From Thioalkalivibrio sp. (GTDB lineage: Bacteria; Pseudomonadota; Gammaproteobacteria; Ectothiorhodospirales; Ectothiorhodospiraceae), in contig SKNJ01000310.1 in assembly GCA_007120575.1 (NCBI GenBank), positions 1 through 19,344 on the forward strand: a stretch of 19,344 bases of DNA, given 5' to 3'. The translations under genes were made by a program, and so were the position numbers. Under the pieces are notes generated by a model, which saw only the letters and a program-made list of their open reading frames with translations, did not search any database and had not been told where the DNA came from. This document shows positions 8,020 through 15,240 of this stretch, piece after piece. Positions within the stretch are counted from its first letter, which is position 1. Each line of letters starts with the position of its first letter.

Positions 8020-9188
8020 CGCAGGTTGAAGTCCTCGGCACGCTCGTCGACCGCCAGATCGCTGGTGTCCTGATCCAGGGCCGCGCCGCCCTCCTGCTTG
8101 GCCCGCTTGCTGTCGAGCTTGATGCGCAGGCGCAGATCATTCACCGAGTCGGCGTTCCTCAGCGCCTCTTCGTAACTGATCTTGTGGGCCTCGTAGAGGT
8201 CGAACAGGGCCTGGTCGAAGGTCTGCATGCCCTGTTCCCGCGAGCGTGCCATCAATTCCTTCATGTCGTGCACCGCGCCCTTCAGCATCAGATCCGACAT
8301 CAACGGGGTATTGATCAGGATCTCTACCGCCGGCACCCGGCCATCTTCGCCCTCCTTGCGCACCAGGCGCTGCGAGATCACCGCCTTCAGGTTCAGTGAC
8401 AGGTCCATCAGCAATTGCTCGCGACGGTCCTCGGGGAAGAAGTTGATGATCCGGTCCAGAGCCTGGTTGGTACTGTTCGCGTGCAGGGTCGACAGACACA
8501 GGTGACCGGTTTCGGCGAACGCGATCGCATAGTCCATGGTCTCGCGGTCACGGATCTCGCCGATCAGGATCACGTCGGGGGCCTGGCGCAGGGTATTCTT
8601 CAGCGCGATCTCGTAACCCTCGGTATCCACCCCGACCTCGCGCTGGGTCACGATACTTTTTCCGTGCTCGTGCACGAACTCGATCGGATCCTCGATGGTG
8701 ACGATATGGTCAGGCGCATTGCGGTTGCGGTAACCGATCATCGCCGCCAGGGAGGTCGACTTGCCCGAACCCGTGCCGCCAACAAAGATCACCAGCCCGC
8801 GCCGCTCCATGGTGATCTTCTCGAGCTGCGGCGGCATGTCGATGTCCTCGAACTTCGGGATCACCGAATTGATCACGCGCAGCACCATGCCGGCGCTGCC
8901 GCGCTGGGTAAAGGCGTTCACGCGGAACCGCGAGATCCCCGGAAGCCCGATCGCGAAGTTGCACTCCTGATGGCGCTCGTATTCCGCCGACTGCTTGTCG
9001 TTCATCATCGCGCGCACCAGCGCCTGCGTATGCGATGCGCTCAGTTTCTGTTCCGTCATCGGCACCACACGCCCGTCGATCTTGGCTGCGGGCGGCATCC
9101 CGACGGTGATAAACAGATCCGACCCCTCGCGTTCCACCAGGGCACGCAGCAGGTCGTGCATGTACTTGATCGCCTTGTCACGATCCAT
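8016..9188 (-). CDS. pilU: PilU, type IV pilus retraction ATPase
   Basis: A 390-residue PilT/PilU-family ATPase. Walker A 'GGTGSGKST' is near residues 137-145, followed by 'HIVTIEDPIEFVH', 'VILIGEIRDRETM' (Walker B) and 'AETGHLCLSTLHAN'. PilU-specific signatures are 'ECNFAIGLPGISRFRVNAF', 'RRGLVIFVGGTGSGKSTSLA' and the C-terminal 'ALRNADSVNDLRLRIKL', with a further ~40-residue acidic tail. PilU works with PilT in forceful pilus retraction; PilT is usually the main motor. CGGAGA lies about 8 nt upstream of the ATG. The TAG stop lies in the CTAG at the edge of the repeat at 7851-8019. It is preceded by pilT, with a second copy of the repeat between them. Confidence 0.93.
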   Translation of the reverse strand: MDRDKAIKYMHDLLRALVEREGSDLFITVGMPPAAKIDGRVVPMTEQKLSASHTQALVRAMMNDKQSAEYERHQECNFAIGLPGISRFRVNAFTQRGSAGMVLRVINSVIPKFEDIDMPPQLEKITMERRGLVIFVGGTGSGKSTSLAAMIGYRNRNAPDHIVTIEDPIEFVHEHGKSIVTQREVGVDTEGYEIALKNTLRQAPDVILIGEIRDRETMDYAIAFAETGHLCLSTLHANSTNQALDRIINFFPEDRREQLLMDLSLNLKAVISQRLVRKEGEDGRVPAVEILINTPLMSDLMLKGAVHDMKELMARSREQGMQTFDQALFDLYEAHKISYEEALRNADSVNDLRLRIKLDSKRAKQEGGAALDQDTSDLAVDERAEDFNLR

Positions 9189-9250
9189 TGGTCATTCTCC
9201 GTGGTCGGATGGCACGCGGGCCGTGGGCAGCGGACAAGCCCCGGCATGGC

Positions 9251-9421
9251 CTAGGAGTCTGTCGGATTTGGGACGGATCTGCTGCGCGTGGGCAGGAGAG
9301 CAGCCCCTTTTTCCGCTCTCTCTCGTTACAGAGTTCCCACTATGCGCCTCGAGAGACCGAAAAAATGGTCGCACTCTCCCGCCACGCTCGCGACGATCGC
9401 CCAAATCCGACAGGCTCCTGG
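9251..9421 (-). mobile_element. MITE-like palindromic repeat, copy 2 (pilT / pilU gap), inverted relative to copy 1
   Basis: A 171 bp non-coding element with termini CTAGGAGTCTGTCGGATT on the left and AATCCGACAGGCTCCTGG on the right, about 2 mismatches in a 22 bp inverted repeat. Its interior is the reverse complement of copy 1: GGACGGATCTGCTGCGCGTG is on the left here and its complement is on the right in copy 1. The small central hairpin of copy 1 is weakened here because ACTATG is ACTCTG on the equivalent strand. The right boundary reads CCTGG where copy 1 has CCTAG. The element lies 52 bp after the pilT stop and 62 bp before the pilU start, so it is transcribed if the cluster is one operon. 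No open frame in it resembles a protein. Confidence 0.8.
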
Positions 9422-9473
9422 CGCAGCGGTCAGGCAATGATCTCATCGGATACCGGCCCGGGCACACGACAGG

Positions 9474-10508
9474 TCACAGCGCATCGGGATTAGTGGCCTT
9501 GCGCCGGGCATCCTCGCGGCTCACCAGCCCCTGTGCCAGCATGTCCTTCAGGCACTGATCGAGGGTCTGCATGCCGCTGCCCGCACTGGTCTGAATGGTG
9601 GAGTACATCTGCGCGACCTTGTTCTCGCGAATCAGGTTGCGGATCGCCGGAGTCCCCAGCATGATCTCGTGCGCCGCGACCCGGCCACCACCGATTTTCT
9701 TCATCAGGGTCTGCGCAATGACCGCGCGCAACGATTCGGACAGCATCGCGCGCACCATGTCCTTCTCCGCGGCCGGAAACACGTCGATGATGCGATCAAT
9801 GGTCTTGGCAGCGGAACTGGTATGCAGGGTGCCGAACACCAGGTGGCCGGTCTCGGCCGCGGTCAGGGCCAGGCGGATGGTCTCGAGGTCACGCAGCTCG
9901 CCGACCAGGATGGTGTCCGGGTCCTCGCGCAGCGCGGAGCGCAGTGCCTCGCTGAAACCGTGGGTGTCACGATGCACCTCGCGCTGGTTGATCAGCGATT
10001 TCTTGGACTCGTGCACGAACTCGATCGGATCCTCGATAGTCAGGATATGCCCGTAATCGCTCTCGTTGCGGTGGTTGACCATCGCCGCCAGGGTAGTGGA
10101 CTTGCCGGAACCGGTCGGCCCGGTGACCAGGACAATGCCGCGCGGATAATCCGCGATCTCCTCGAAGGCCCGCGGGGCTGCCAGTTCTTCCAGGGTCAGC
10201 ACCTTGGACGGGATGGTACGGAATACGGCCGCGGCACCCCGGTCCTGGTTGAAGGCATTCACGCGGAAGCGCGCCAGGCCCTTGACCTCGAACGAGAAGT
10301 CCGTCTCCAGGAACTCCTCGTAGTCCTTGCGCTGGCGGTCGTTCATGATGTCGTAGATCAGGCCCTGGACCTCCTTGTGATCCATGACCGGCACGTTCAC
10401 CCGGCGCATGTCGCCGTCGATGCGTACCATTGGCGGCATACCCGCGGAGATGTGCAGGTCCGAGGCCCCGTTCTTGACCGAAAACGACAGCAGCTGCGTG
10501 ATGTCCAT
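9474..10508 (-). CDS. pilT: PilT, type IV pilus twitching motility ATPase
   Basis: A 344-residue protein of standard PilT length. The opening 'MDITQLLSFSVKNGASDLHISAGMPPMVRIDGDMRR' is diagnostic. Walker A 'GPTGSGKST' is near residues 130-138, followed by 'HILTIEDPIEFVHESKKSLINQREV', Walker B 'TILVGELRDLETI', the His box 'TGHLVFGTLHTSSAAKTIDR', and the PilT-specific C-terminal motif 'AIRNLIRENKVAQM'. PilT disassembles the pilus at the inner-membrane base and powers retraction and twitching motility. A strong AGGGGG lies just before the ATG. It is first in a pilT-pilU-pilU-like cluster and divergent from yggS, the same arrangement as PA0394-PA0396 of P. aeruginosa. Confidence 0.97.
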   Translation of the reverse strand: MDITQLLSFSVKNGASDLHISAGMPPMVRIDGDMRRVNVPVMDHKEVQGLIYDIMNDRQRKDYEEFLETDFSFEVKGLARFRVNAFNQDRGAAAVFRTIPSKVLTLEELAAPRAFEEIADYPRGIVLVTGPTGSGKSTTLAAMVNHRNESDYGHILTIEDPIEFVHESKKSLINQREVHRDTHGFSEALRSALREDPDTILVGELRDLETIRLALTAAETGHLVFGTLHTSSAAKTIDRIIDVFPAAEKDMVRAMLSESLRAVIAQTLMKKIGGGRVAAHEIMLGTPAIRNLIRENKVAQMYSTIQTSAGSGMQTLDQCLKDMLAQGLVSREDARRKATNPDAL

Positions 10509-10655
10509 GTATCCCCCTGTTGCGCCAGGCGTGACCCTCCGGCCCCTGGCCCGCTGGTGCCCGCGGACACCCTCCGTTGAACTGGCACGGGCCGGCGCCG
10601 GCCCCGCTGCAGGAACCGGACCCCGGTGCCCCTGGGTCTTTTCGGACTATATCAT

Positions 10656-10661
10656 AGGGAA
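10656..10661 (+). promoter_or_regulatory. Ribosome binding site for yggS
   Basis: AGGGAA is 6 nt before the ATG at 10668 and touches the ATG at 10662 directly, which favours 10668 as the real start. Confidence 0.45.
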
Positions 10662-10667
10662 ATGAGC

Positions 10668-11381
10668 ATGCCAGACAGCGCCCTGAACCAGGTCCGGCAA
10701 CGCATCCGGATCGCCTGCGAAAACGCCGGCCGCGACCCGGCGTCGGTGCGCCTGCTGGCCGTCAGCAAGACCCGCTCCGACCGCGAGATCCGCACCCTGC
10801 ACGCGCGCGGCCAGACCGCCTTCGGCGAGAACTACGTACAGGAATTCGTCGACAAGCACGACGCCCTGGAGGCCGCCCCGGACCCGCTCGGCATCGAGTG
10901 GCACTTCATTGGGGCGCTGCAGGGCAACAAAACCCGCGCGGTCGCCGAACGCGCGGCCTGGGTGCATACCATCGACCGTGAACGCATCGCGCGACGGCTG
11001 TCGGAGCAGCGCCCGTCCGGCAGCCCTCCGTTGCAGGTCTGCCTGCAGGTCAACGTCGGTGGCGAGACACAAAAGTCCGGGGTCGACCCGCGCGAGGTAT
11101 TCGCACTGGCCGGGGCGGTCACCGCGCTCCCCGGGCTCGAACTGCGGGGCCTGATGACCCTGCCGCCGGCCGAGACCGACCCCGAGCGCCAGCGCAAGCC
11201 CTTCGCCGCGCTGCGCGAACTGCAGCAGGCGCTGATCCGCGAGGGCCATGCGCTGGACACGCTGTCGATGGGCATGTCCGGCGACCTCGAGGCCGCGATC
11301 CTCGAAGGGGCTACGCTGGTACGCATCGGCACCGCCCTGTTCGGGCCACGCCCACCACAATCCAAGGAGCCGTCCGCATGA
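10668..11381 (+). CDS. yggS: YggS-family pyridoxal-phosphate homeostasis protein (PLPBP)
   Basis: A 237-residue alanine-racemase-fold protein. The PLP lysine is in 'LLAVSKTRSDREI' (about residue 34). It is followed by 'GENYVQEFVDK', 'IEWHFIGALQGNKTR', 'CLQVNVGGETQKSGV', 'LRGLMTLPP', 'LSMGMSGDLEAAI' and 'VRIGTALFGPR', which together match the whole family. YggS binds PLP without a clear catalytic activity and keeps vitamin B6 and amino-acid pools balanced. An in-frame ATG at 10662 would add two residues. It overlaps proC by 4 bp (ATGA), and yggS-proC next to pilT is a conserved arrangement in gammaproteobacteria. The 159 bp gap to pilT must hold the divergent promoters, but I could not place them convincingly. 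Confidence 0.93.
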   Translation: MPDSALNQVRQRIRIACENAGRDPASVRLLAVSKTRSDREIRTLHARGQTAFGENYVQEFVDKHDALEAAPDPLGIEWHFIGALQGNKTRAVAERAAWVHTIDRERIARRLSEQRPSGSPPLQVCLQVNVGGETQKSGVDPREVFALAGAVTALPGLELRGLMTLPPAETDPERQRKPFAALRELQQALIREGHALDTLSMGMSGDLEAAILEGATLVRIGTALFGPRPPQSKEPSA

Positions 11382-12196
11382 CCGAACAACACTATGAAGT
11401 TGCCTTTGTGGGGGCCGGCAACATGGGCGAGGCACTGATCCGTGGACTGCTCCAGGCTGGACATACCGCAGAGCGTATCGCCATCGCAGACGCGCGCCCC
11501 GAACAGGTCGAGGCCCTGCAGGCACGTTATCCGGGCCTGGCCACCGGCCGCGCCGAGGACCTCGCCGGCTCCAGCGCCACCCTGGTCCTCGCGGTCAAGC
11601 CGCAGACCCTTCCGGAACTGGCCCCCGGCCTGCGCGACGCGGTCGCCATCGGGGCACCACTGGTGCTGTCGGTCGCCGCGGGCATCACCACCCGCCAACT
11701 GGCCGGCTGGCTGGGTCCGCAGACCCGTCTGATCCGGGCCATGCCCAACACCCCGGCGCTGGTCGGCGCGGGGGTCTCGGGACTGTATGCCGCCCCCACC
11801 GCGACCCCCGAGGATCATGCGACGGCCACTCGCCTGCTGGAAGCCGTCGGGCGCGCCATCTGGGTCACCGACGAGGAACAGATGCACGCGGTCACTGCCA
11901 CCTCGGGCAGCGGCCCCGCCTACGTGTTCCTGATGATCGAAGCGATGGAGGAGGCCGCGCGCACTCTGGGGCTGCCATCGGAAACGGCCCTCGAACTGAC
12001 CCTCGGCACCCTGGCCGGCGCTACCCGGCTGGCCACCGAAACCCAGGAAGACGCGGCCGAACTGCGCCGGCGTGTGACTTCCCCGGGAGGCACCACCGAA
12101 CGTGCCCTCCAGGTGCTGGAGGACGGCGACCTGCGGGGCCTGATACGCCGGGCCATGCAGGCCGCCGCGGACCGCAGCCGGGAGCTCGGCGACTGA
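11378..12196 (+). CDS. proC: Pyrroline-5-carboxylate reductase
   Basis: A 272-residue enzyme that reduces 1-pyrroline-5-carboxylate to L-proline with NAD(P)H, the last step of proline synthesis. The N-terminal Rossmann motif is 'VAFVGAGNMGEALIRGLL'. It is followed by 'LVLAVKPQTL', 'RAMPNTPALVGAGVSGLYA', 'VTATSGSGPAYVFLMIEAMEEAA' and the C-terminal 'RVTSPGGTTERALQVLED'. Length and motifs are complete. It starts with an ATGA overlap with yggS, so the two are co-translated. In P. aeruginosa the next gene is yggT; here the strand changes instead and a convergent permease follows after a repeat-rich gap. Confidence 0.96.
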   Translation: MTEQHYEVAFVGAGNMGEALIRGLLQAGHTAERIAIADARPEQVEALQARYPGLATGRAEDLAGSSATLVLAVKPQTLPELAPGLRDAVAIGAPLVLSVAAGITTRQLAGWLGPQTRLIRAMPNTPALVGAGVSGLYAAPTATPEDHATATRLLEAVGRAIWVTDEEQMHAVTATSGSGPAYVFLMIEAMEEAARTLGLPSETALELTLGTLAGATRLATETQEDAAELRRRVTSPGGTTERALQVLEDGDLRGLIRRAMQAAADRSRELGD

Positions 12197-12239
12197 CTCC
12201 GGCTCCTGCCGGGTGCCGCCACCCAGGACTGGGGTACAC

Positions 12240-12423
12240 GCACACGGTGTGCTTGCGCCATTTACGGTGACTCCGTCCGGGCCGCCAGCGCCGGTAGTGG
12301 CTGGCCTTGGGTCATCCTCTGGTGTTTGCTGTGCTTCCGTCCGGCCGCCTGCCCGGTGTTGGCTGGCGGTCAGGGCGAGGCCACCGTAAACGGTGACCCT
12401 GATCCAGGGCTAGCCACTACCGG
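12240..12423. repeat. Intergenic inverted/direct repeat cluster between convergent proC and permease genes
   Basis: The 227 bp gap carries several repeats. CCGGTAGTGGCTGGCCTTGG at 12291-12310 is repeated in inverted form at 12401-12423 (20 of 23 positions match over the full arm). TCCGTCCGG(G)CCGCC occurs at about 12273 and again at about 12336, each followed 15-18 bases on by CCGGT(A)GT(G)GGCTGG, a degenerate direct repeat with a period near 63 bp. CACCGTAAACGGTG at 12382-12395 is a hairpin whose half is inverted relative to TTTACGGTGAC at 12261-12271. A short palindrome, GCACACGGTGTGC, lies at 12240-12252. The right arm ends directly next to the permease stop codon. There is no T-tract, so it is not a classic terminator, and no coding frame resembles a protein. 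I cannot assign it to a named REP family. Confidence 0.6.
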
Positions 12424-13365
12424 TCAGGCGATGAGGCGGGTGGCGAGGGCAAACCACAGCGGCAGGGTCATCAACGAGAGCGCGGTCGTCAGCGTGACTG
12501 CCGCAGCGTACAGCCCGGTATCGAGCCGAAAGCGATCACAGAATACCAGCCCCAGGACCATCGCCGGCATCGCCGCCTCCAGCACCGACCCGACACCCGG
12601 CACACCCTCCAGGCCAGTCCACAGCACCAGCCCCAGCGCGAAGACCGGGGCCAGGATCAGCTGGACCAGAACCACCACCGCCAGCGGCCGGGCATCGCGC
12701 CCGCGAAAGCGGTTGAACACCAGCGCCAGCCCCAGCGAGAACAGCATCAGCGGGGCGACACTGTCGGCCAGGAAGCCGAGAAAGACATCCAGCCAGTCGA
12801 GTAGCGGAACCCCGGCCAGGTTCAGGGCAACACCCACCACCGCCGCCCAGATCGACGGCACCGCCGCCAGTCCCCGCAACGGGCTCCCGCCTCCGTACAG
12901 GCGTACCGCCTCGGGATCGCCGTAGCGCCGCGCCAGCAACACGCCCAGTGTCAGGACCAGCGGGAGACAGGCGAACAGGTCGTACTGGATCGCCACCGCG
13001 CGGCCCGCTTCGCCGAACAGGCTGTCGAGCACGGGAAGACCGAGATAGGTCGCATTGGGCCAGGCCGCCGCCAACAGCATGGCACCGATCGCCGCCCGGT
13101 CGGCCATGCAGACCCGGCAGGCCAGCAACGTGACCCCGACCATCGCCAGAACCGTGAGGCCCGCCACCAGGGCGATGCGCAGGGAGTCGAGGCCCAGCGG
13201 GGCAACCCACAGCACCTGCAGGACCAGCGCCGGAAGCAACAGGTAGTAGACCAGGGTCGTAAGAACCCGGCGCGTGGTGTCCGCATCCAGACCACCGGGC
13301 TGCAGGGCACGCCAGACCACGCCCGCAACGATCAGCGCGCCCATCTGGGTCATCACGCTCAACAT
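12424..13365 (-). CDS. AEC (auxin efflux carrier) family permease
   Basis: A 313-residue protein with about ten hydrophobic segments and short loops. Family features are the N-terminal 'VLTTLVYYLLLPALVLQVL', the first-repeat 'AAWPNATYLGLPVLDSLFG' (the N-x-x-x-x-G-x-P motif typical of AEC transporters) and the second-repeat 'FLADSVAPLMLFSLGLAL'. Bacterial AEC members export or exchange small organic anions such as malate or malonate; the substrate is not predictable here. It stands alone: a terminator separates it from the upstream thioredoxin-like gene, and a repeat-rich gap separates it from the convergent proC. The ATG start gives a normal length. The promoter is probably within 13366-13484. 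Confidence 0.88.
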   Translation of the reverse strand: MLSVMTQMGALIVAGVVWRALQPGGLDADTTRRVLTTLVYYLLLPALVLQVLWVAPLGLDSLRIALVAGLTVLAMVGVTLLACRVCMADRAAIGAMLLAAAWPNATYLGLPVLDSLFGEAGRAVAIQYDLFACLPLVLTLGVLLARRYGDPEAVRLYGGGSPLRGLAAVPSIWAAVVGVALNLAGVPLLDWLDVFLGFLADSVAPLMLFSLGLALVFNRFRGRDARPLAVVVLVQLILAPVFALGLVLWTGLEGVPGVGSVLEAAMPAMVLGLVFCDRFRLDTGLYAAAVTLTTALSLMTLPLWFALATRLIA

Positions 13366-13484
13366 GGCCGGCGCACGGCCTCGGAAAGCTGGGATATGGT
13401 CACGGCATCCTTTCGCGCAGGGCGGCGGGTTTCGGGCCCGAGTACGGTCATTCTACGGTCCCGGCGCCCGCCCCACACACAAAG

Positions 13485-13517
13485 AACCCGGCCGGGTGAC
13501 GCGCACCCGGCCGGGTT
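13485..13517 (-). terminator. Strong intrinsic terminator after the thioredoxin-like gene
   Basis: A perfect 14 bp stem, AACCCGGCCGGGTG (13485-13498) and CACCCGGCCGGGTT (13504-13517), with a 5-base loop ACGCG. Read on the minus strand the stem is followed by CTTTGTGTGTG, a modest U-rich tail. It lies 45 bp past the stop of the thioredoxin-like gene and before the permease promoter region. The plus-strand side also has TTT, but no plus-strand gene ends here. Confidence 0.85.
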
Positions 13518-13562
13518 TCATCGCGCGGGCCTGACCCGCGGGAGACAGTAGCCAGAGACGGC

Positions 13563-13949
13563 TTACGCGCCCCCGGCCTGCTCCTGTTCCTGCTGCTGAC
13601 GCTGGACGTCGGCACGTACCGCATCCATATCCAGTTCCTTGACCTTGCCCAGCACCTCGTCCAGCTGGCCCGGCGACAGTACACCCGGCTGCGAGAACAC
13701 GATGATCTGGTCGCGGAAGATCATCAGGGTCGGGATCGAACGGATCTGGAACGCGGCGGCGATATTCTGCTCCTCGTCGGTATTTACCTTGGCGAACACC
13801 ACGTCCTCGTGCTTCTCCGAGGCCTCCTCGAAGGTCGGAGCAAACTGCTGGCACGGGCCACACCAAGGCGCCCAGAAGTCCATAATGACGATGCCATTGT
13901 CCTTGATGGTGGATTCGAAGGTGTCCTGGGTCAGTTCCTGAACGGCCAT
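13563..13949 (-). CDS. Thioredoxin-family protein with C-terminal Gln/Glu-rich extension
   Basis: A 128-residue thioredoxin-fold protein. The active site is 'DFWAPWCGPCQQFAP' with the redox pair Cys30/Cys33. It is followed by 'VVFAKVNTDEEQNIAAAFQIRSIPTLMIF', with the conserved cis-Pro before Thr, matching thioredoxin. It is about 20 residues longer than TrxA because of a C-terminal tail, 'DMDAVRADVQRQQQEQEQAGGA', which looks like a charged helix ending in a Gln/Glu run. It has no signal peptide, so it is cytoplasmic, and no zinc-binding Cys domain as in Trx2. The start is the ATG with GGAG upstream (minus strand CGGAGCCGAGT-ATG). The open frame continuing upstream to 14612 is a shadow. It is likely a secondary thioredoxin reducing protein disulfides; its specific partner is unknown. 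Confidence 0.92.
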   Translation of the reverse strand: MAVQELTQDTFESTIKDNGIVIMDFWAPWCGPCQQFAPTFEEASEKHEDVVFAKVNTDEEQNIAAAFQIRSIPTLMIFRDQIIVFSQPGVLSPGQLDEVLGKVKELDMDAVRADVQRQQQEQEQAGGA

Positions 13950-14005
13950 ACTCGGCTCCGATAACGAAATTTGACCCCGGACCTTACCAGTCCCGCCCGG
14001 CGTTG

Positions 14006-14608
14006 TCAGGATTTCGGTGCCGCGAGCATGGCCGCGCGCAGGCGCTCCAGGCGCTCGATCGGGTCGTCGGTCTCCAGCAGGCGCTGCTTGACGCCGAGAT
14101 CGATCGGCAGCAGTTCGGTCAATCGCGCCGCGACCCAGGCGGAGTCGTCGAGCCGGCGTTCCAGGTGCGACCAGGGCGTTCCCAACTGGTCCAGCAAGCG
14201 CTCCAGCAGCCCCGCCAGCGAGGTGTAATCCAGCGGCAGGCTGACCGCAGGCCATTCCTCCAGTGACTCGACCTCGCCCACCCAAAGGTCGGAGGCGACC
14301 CGCCGTGGCATCTGGATGGCACAGCGGCGTTCGCCCTGCACCAGGATTCCCAGGAGCCCGTCCGGGCGCTGATCCCAGTCGACGATCACAACTTCGGTCC
14401 CGACCCGGTAGAAACCGGCGGCGGGATCGGTCTCCGCATGCGGCTCGCCCGACTCGGGGTCGGGCTCGATGGCCACGATTACGAATCGCCCGTCCTCGCG
14501 CAGACAGCGCCGCACCATGTCCAGGTAGCGGGTCTCGAAGATCCGCAGGGGCAGCAAACCACCCGGAAACAGCACGGTATTGAGCGGGAACAGCGGCAGG
14601 GTCGTCAT
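14006..14608 (-). CDS. LON peptidase substrate-binding domain-containing protein
   Basis: A 200-residue protein consisting only of the Lon N-terminal (substrate-binding, PUA-like) domain. The hallmark opening is 'LPLFPLNTVLFPGGLLPLRIFETRYLDMVRRCL', followed by 'GFYRVGTEVVIVDWDQRPDGLLGILVQGERR', and a helical C-terminal half with 'LPIDLGVKQRLLETDDPIERLERL'. It has no AAA or protease domain, so it cannot be a protease itself. Such stand-alone proteins are widespread in proteobacteria and poorly understood. It starts with an ATGA overlap with the ubiX stop, so it is the last gene of the mlaA-Yip1-mpl-ubiX train. Confidence 0.9.
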   Translation of the reverse strand: MTTLPLFPLNTVLFPGGLLPLRIFETRYLDMVRRCLREDGRFVIVAIEPDPESGEPHAETDPAAGFYRVGTEVVIVDWDQRPDGLLGILVQGERRCAIQMPRRVASDLWVGEVESLEEWPAVSLPLDYTSLAGLLERLLDQLGTPWSHLERRLDDSAWVAARLTELLPIDLGVKQRLLETDDPIERLERLRAAMLAAPKS

Positions 14609-15240
14609 GCATCCTCTCCGGCAGCCGGCGACTCGCCCCAGCGCAGCATCAGATCGTGCGGGATCGCCAGGTGATCCAGCACCCGCGCGACCATGAAATC
14701 GACCAGATCCTCGACCGTGCCCGGGTGGTGATAAAAGGCCGGACTGGCCGGCATGATGACCGCACCCATGCGCGCCAGGCGCAGCATGTTCTCCAGGTGG
14801 ATCTCGGAGAACGGCGTCTCGCGCACCACCAGCAGGAGCTTGCGCCGCTCCTTGAGCACCACGTCGGCGGCACGCTCGATCAGGCCGCGCGAGGCCCCGG
14901 TGGCCACCGCGGATACGGTCGCGGTAGTGCACGGACAGACCACCATTGCATCGGGAACCGCCGAGCCACTGGCCACCGGTGCGGTCCATTGTTCCGGGCC
15001 ATAGCAGCGAATCTGTCCCTCGGCCGCGCCATGGCGCGCGGCAAAGAAGCGTGCGATCTCGGCCGGACGCCCCGGCACTTCGAGTTCCGTCTCCAGACCC
15101 AGCACCACCTGGGCCGGTCTGGACAGCATCAGGTGCACCTGCACGTCGGACTCGACCAGACACTGCAACAGGCGCAGGCCGTACGGCGCACCGGAGGCCC
15201 CGGTCAGGGCCAGGGCGATCGAACGTCCCGGCGCGCTCAT
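14605..15240 (-). CDS. ubiX: UbiX flavin prenyltransferase
   Basis: A 211-residue flavoprotein that joins dimethylallyl phosphate to FMN, making the prenyl-FMN cofactor of the UbiD decarboxylase in ubiquinone synthesis. Motifs visible are 'ALTGASGAPYGLRLL' (flavin phosphate binding), 'MVVCPCTTATVSAVATGASRGLIERAADVVLKERRKLLLVVRETPFSEIHLENM' in consecutive parts, and 'MGAVIMPASPAFYHHP' near the C-terminus. Length is normal. It overlaps mpl upstream and the Lon-domain gene downstream by 4 bp each. The mpl-ubiX neighbourhood also occurs in pseudomonads. No ubiD is in the window. Confidence 0.96.
   Translation of the reverse strand: MSAPGRSIALALTGASGAPYGLRLLQCLVESDVQVHLMLSRPAQVVLGLETELEVPGRPAEIARFFAARHGAAEGQIRCYGPEQWTAPVASGSAVPDAMVVCPCTTATVSAVATGASRGLIERAADVVLKERRKLLLVVRETPFSEIHLENMLRLARMGAVIMPASPAFYHHPGTVEDLVDFMVARVLDHLAIPHDLMLRWGESPAAGEDA

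Noticed and set aside
7829..8029. Small open frame across the repeat copy 1 as a gene
   Set aside because: It only reads through the palindromic repeat and has no ribosome site or recognisable protein.
10650..10655. TATCAT as a -10 box for yggS
   Set aside because: It is too close to the start codon and there is no -35 at the right spacing.
13981..14009. Possible sigma-70 promoter for the thioredoxin-like gene (minus strand CTGACA, 17 bp, TAAGGT)
   Set aside because: The -35 is good but the -10 matches only three of six bases, too weak to list as a feature.
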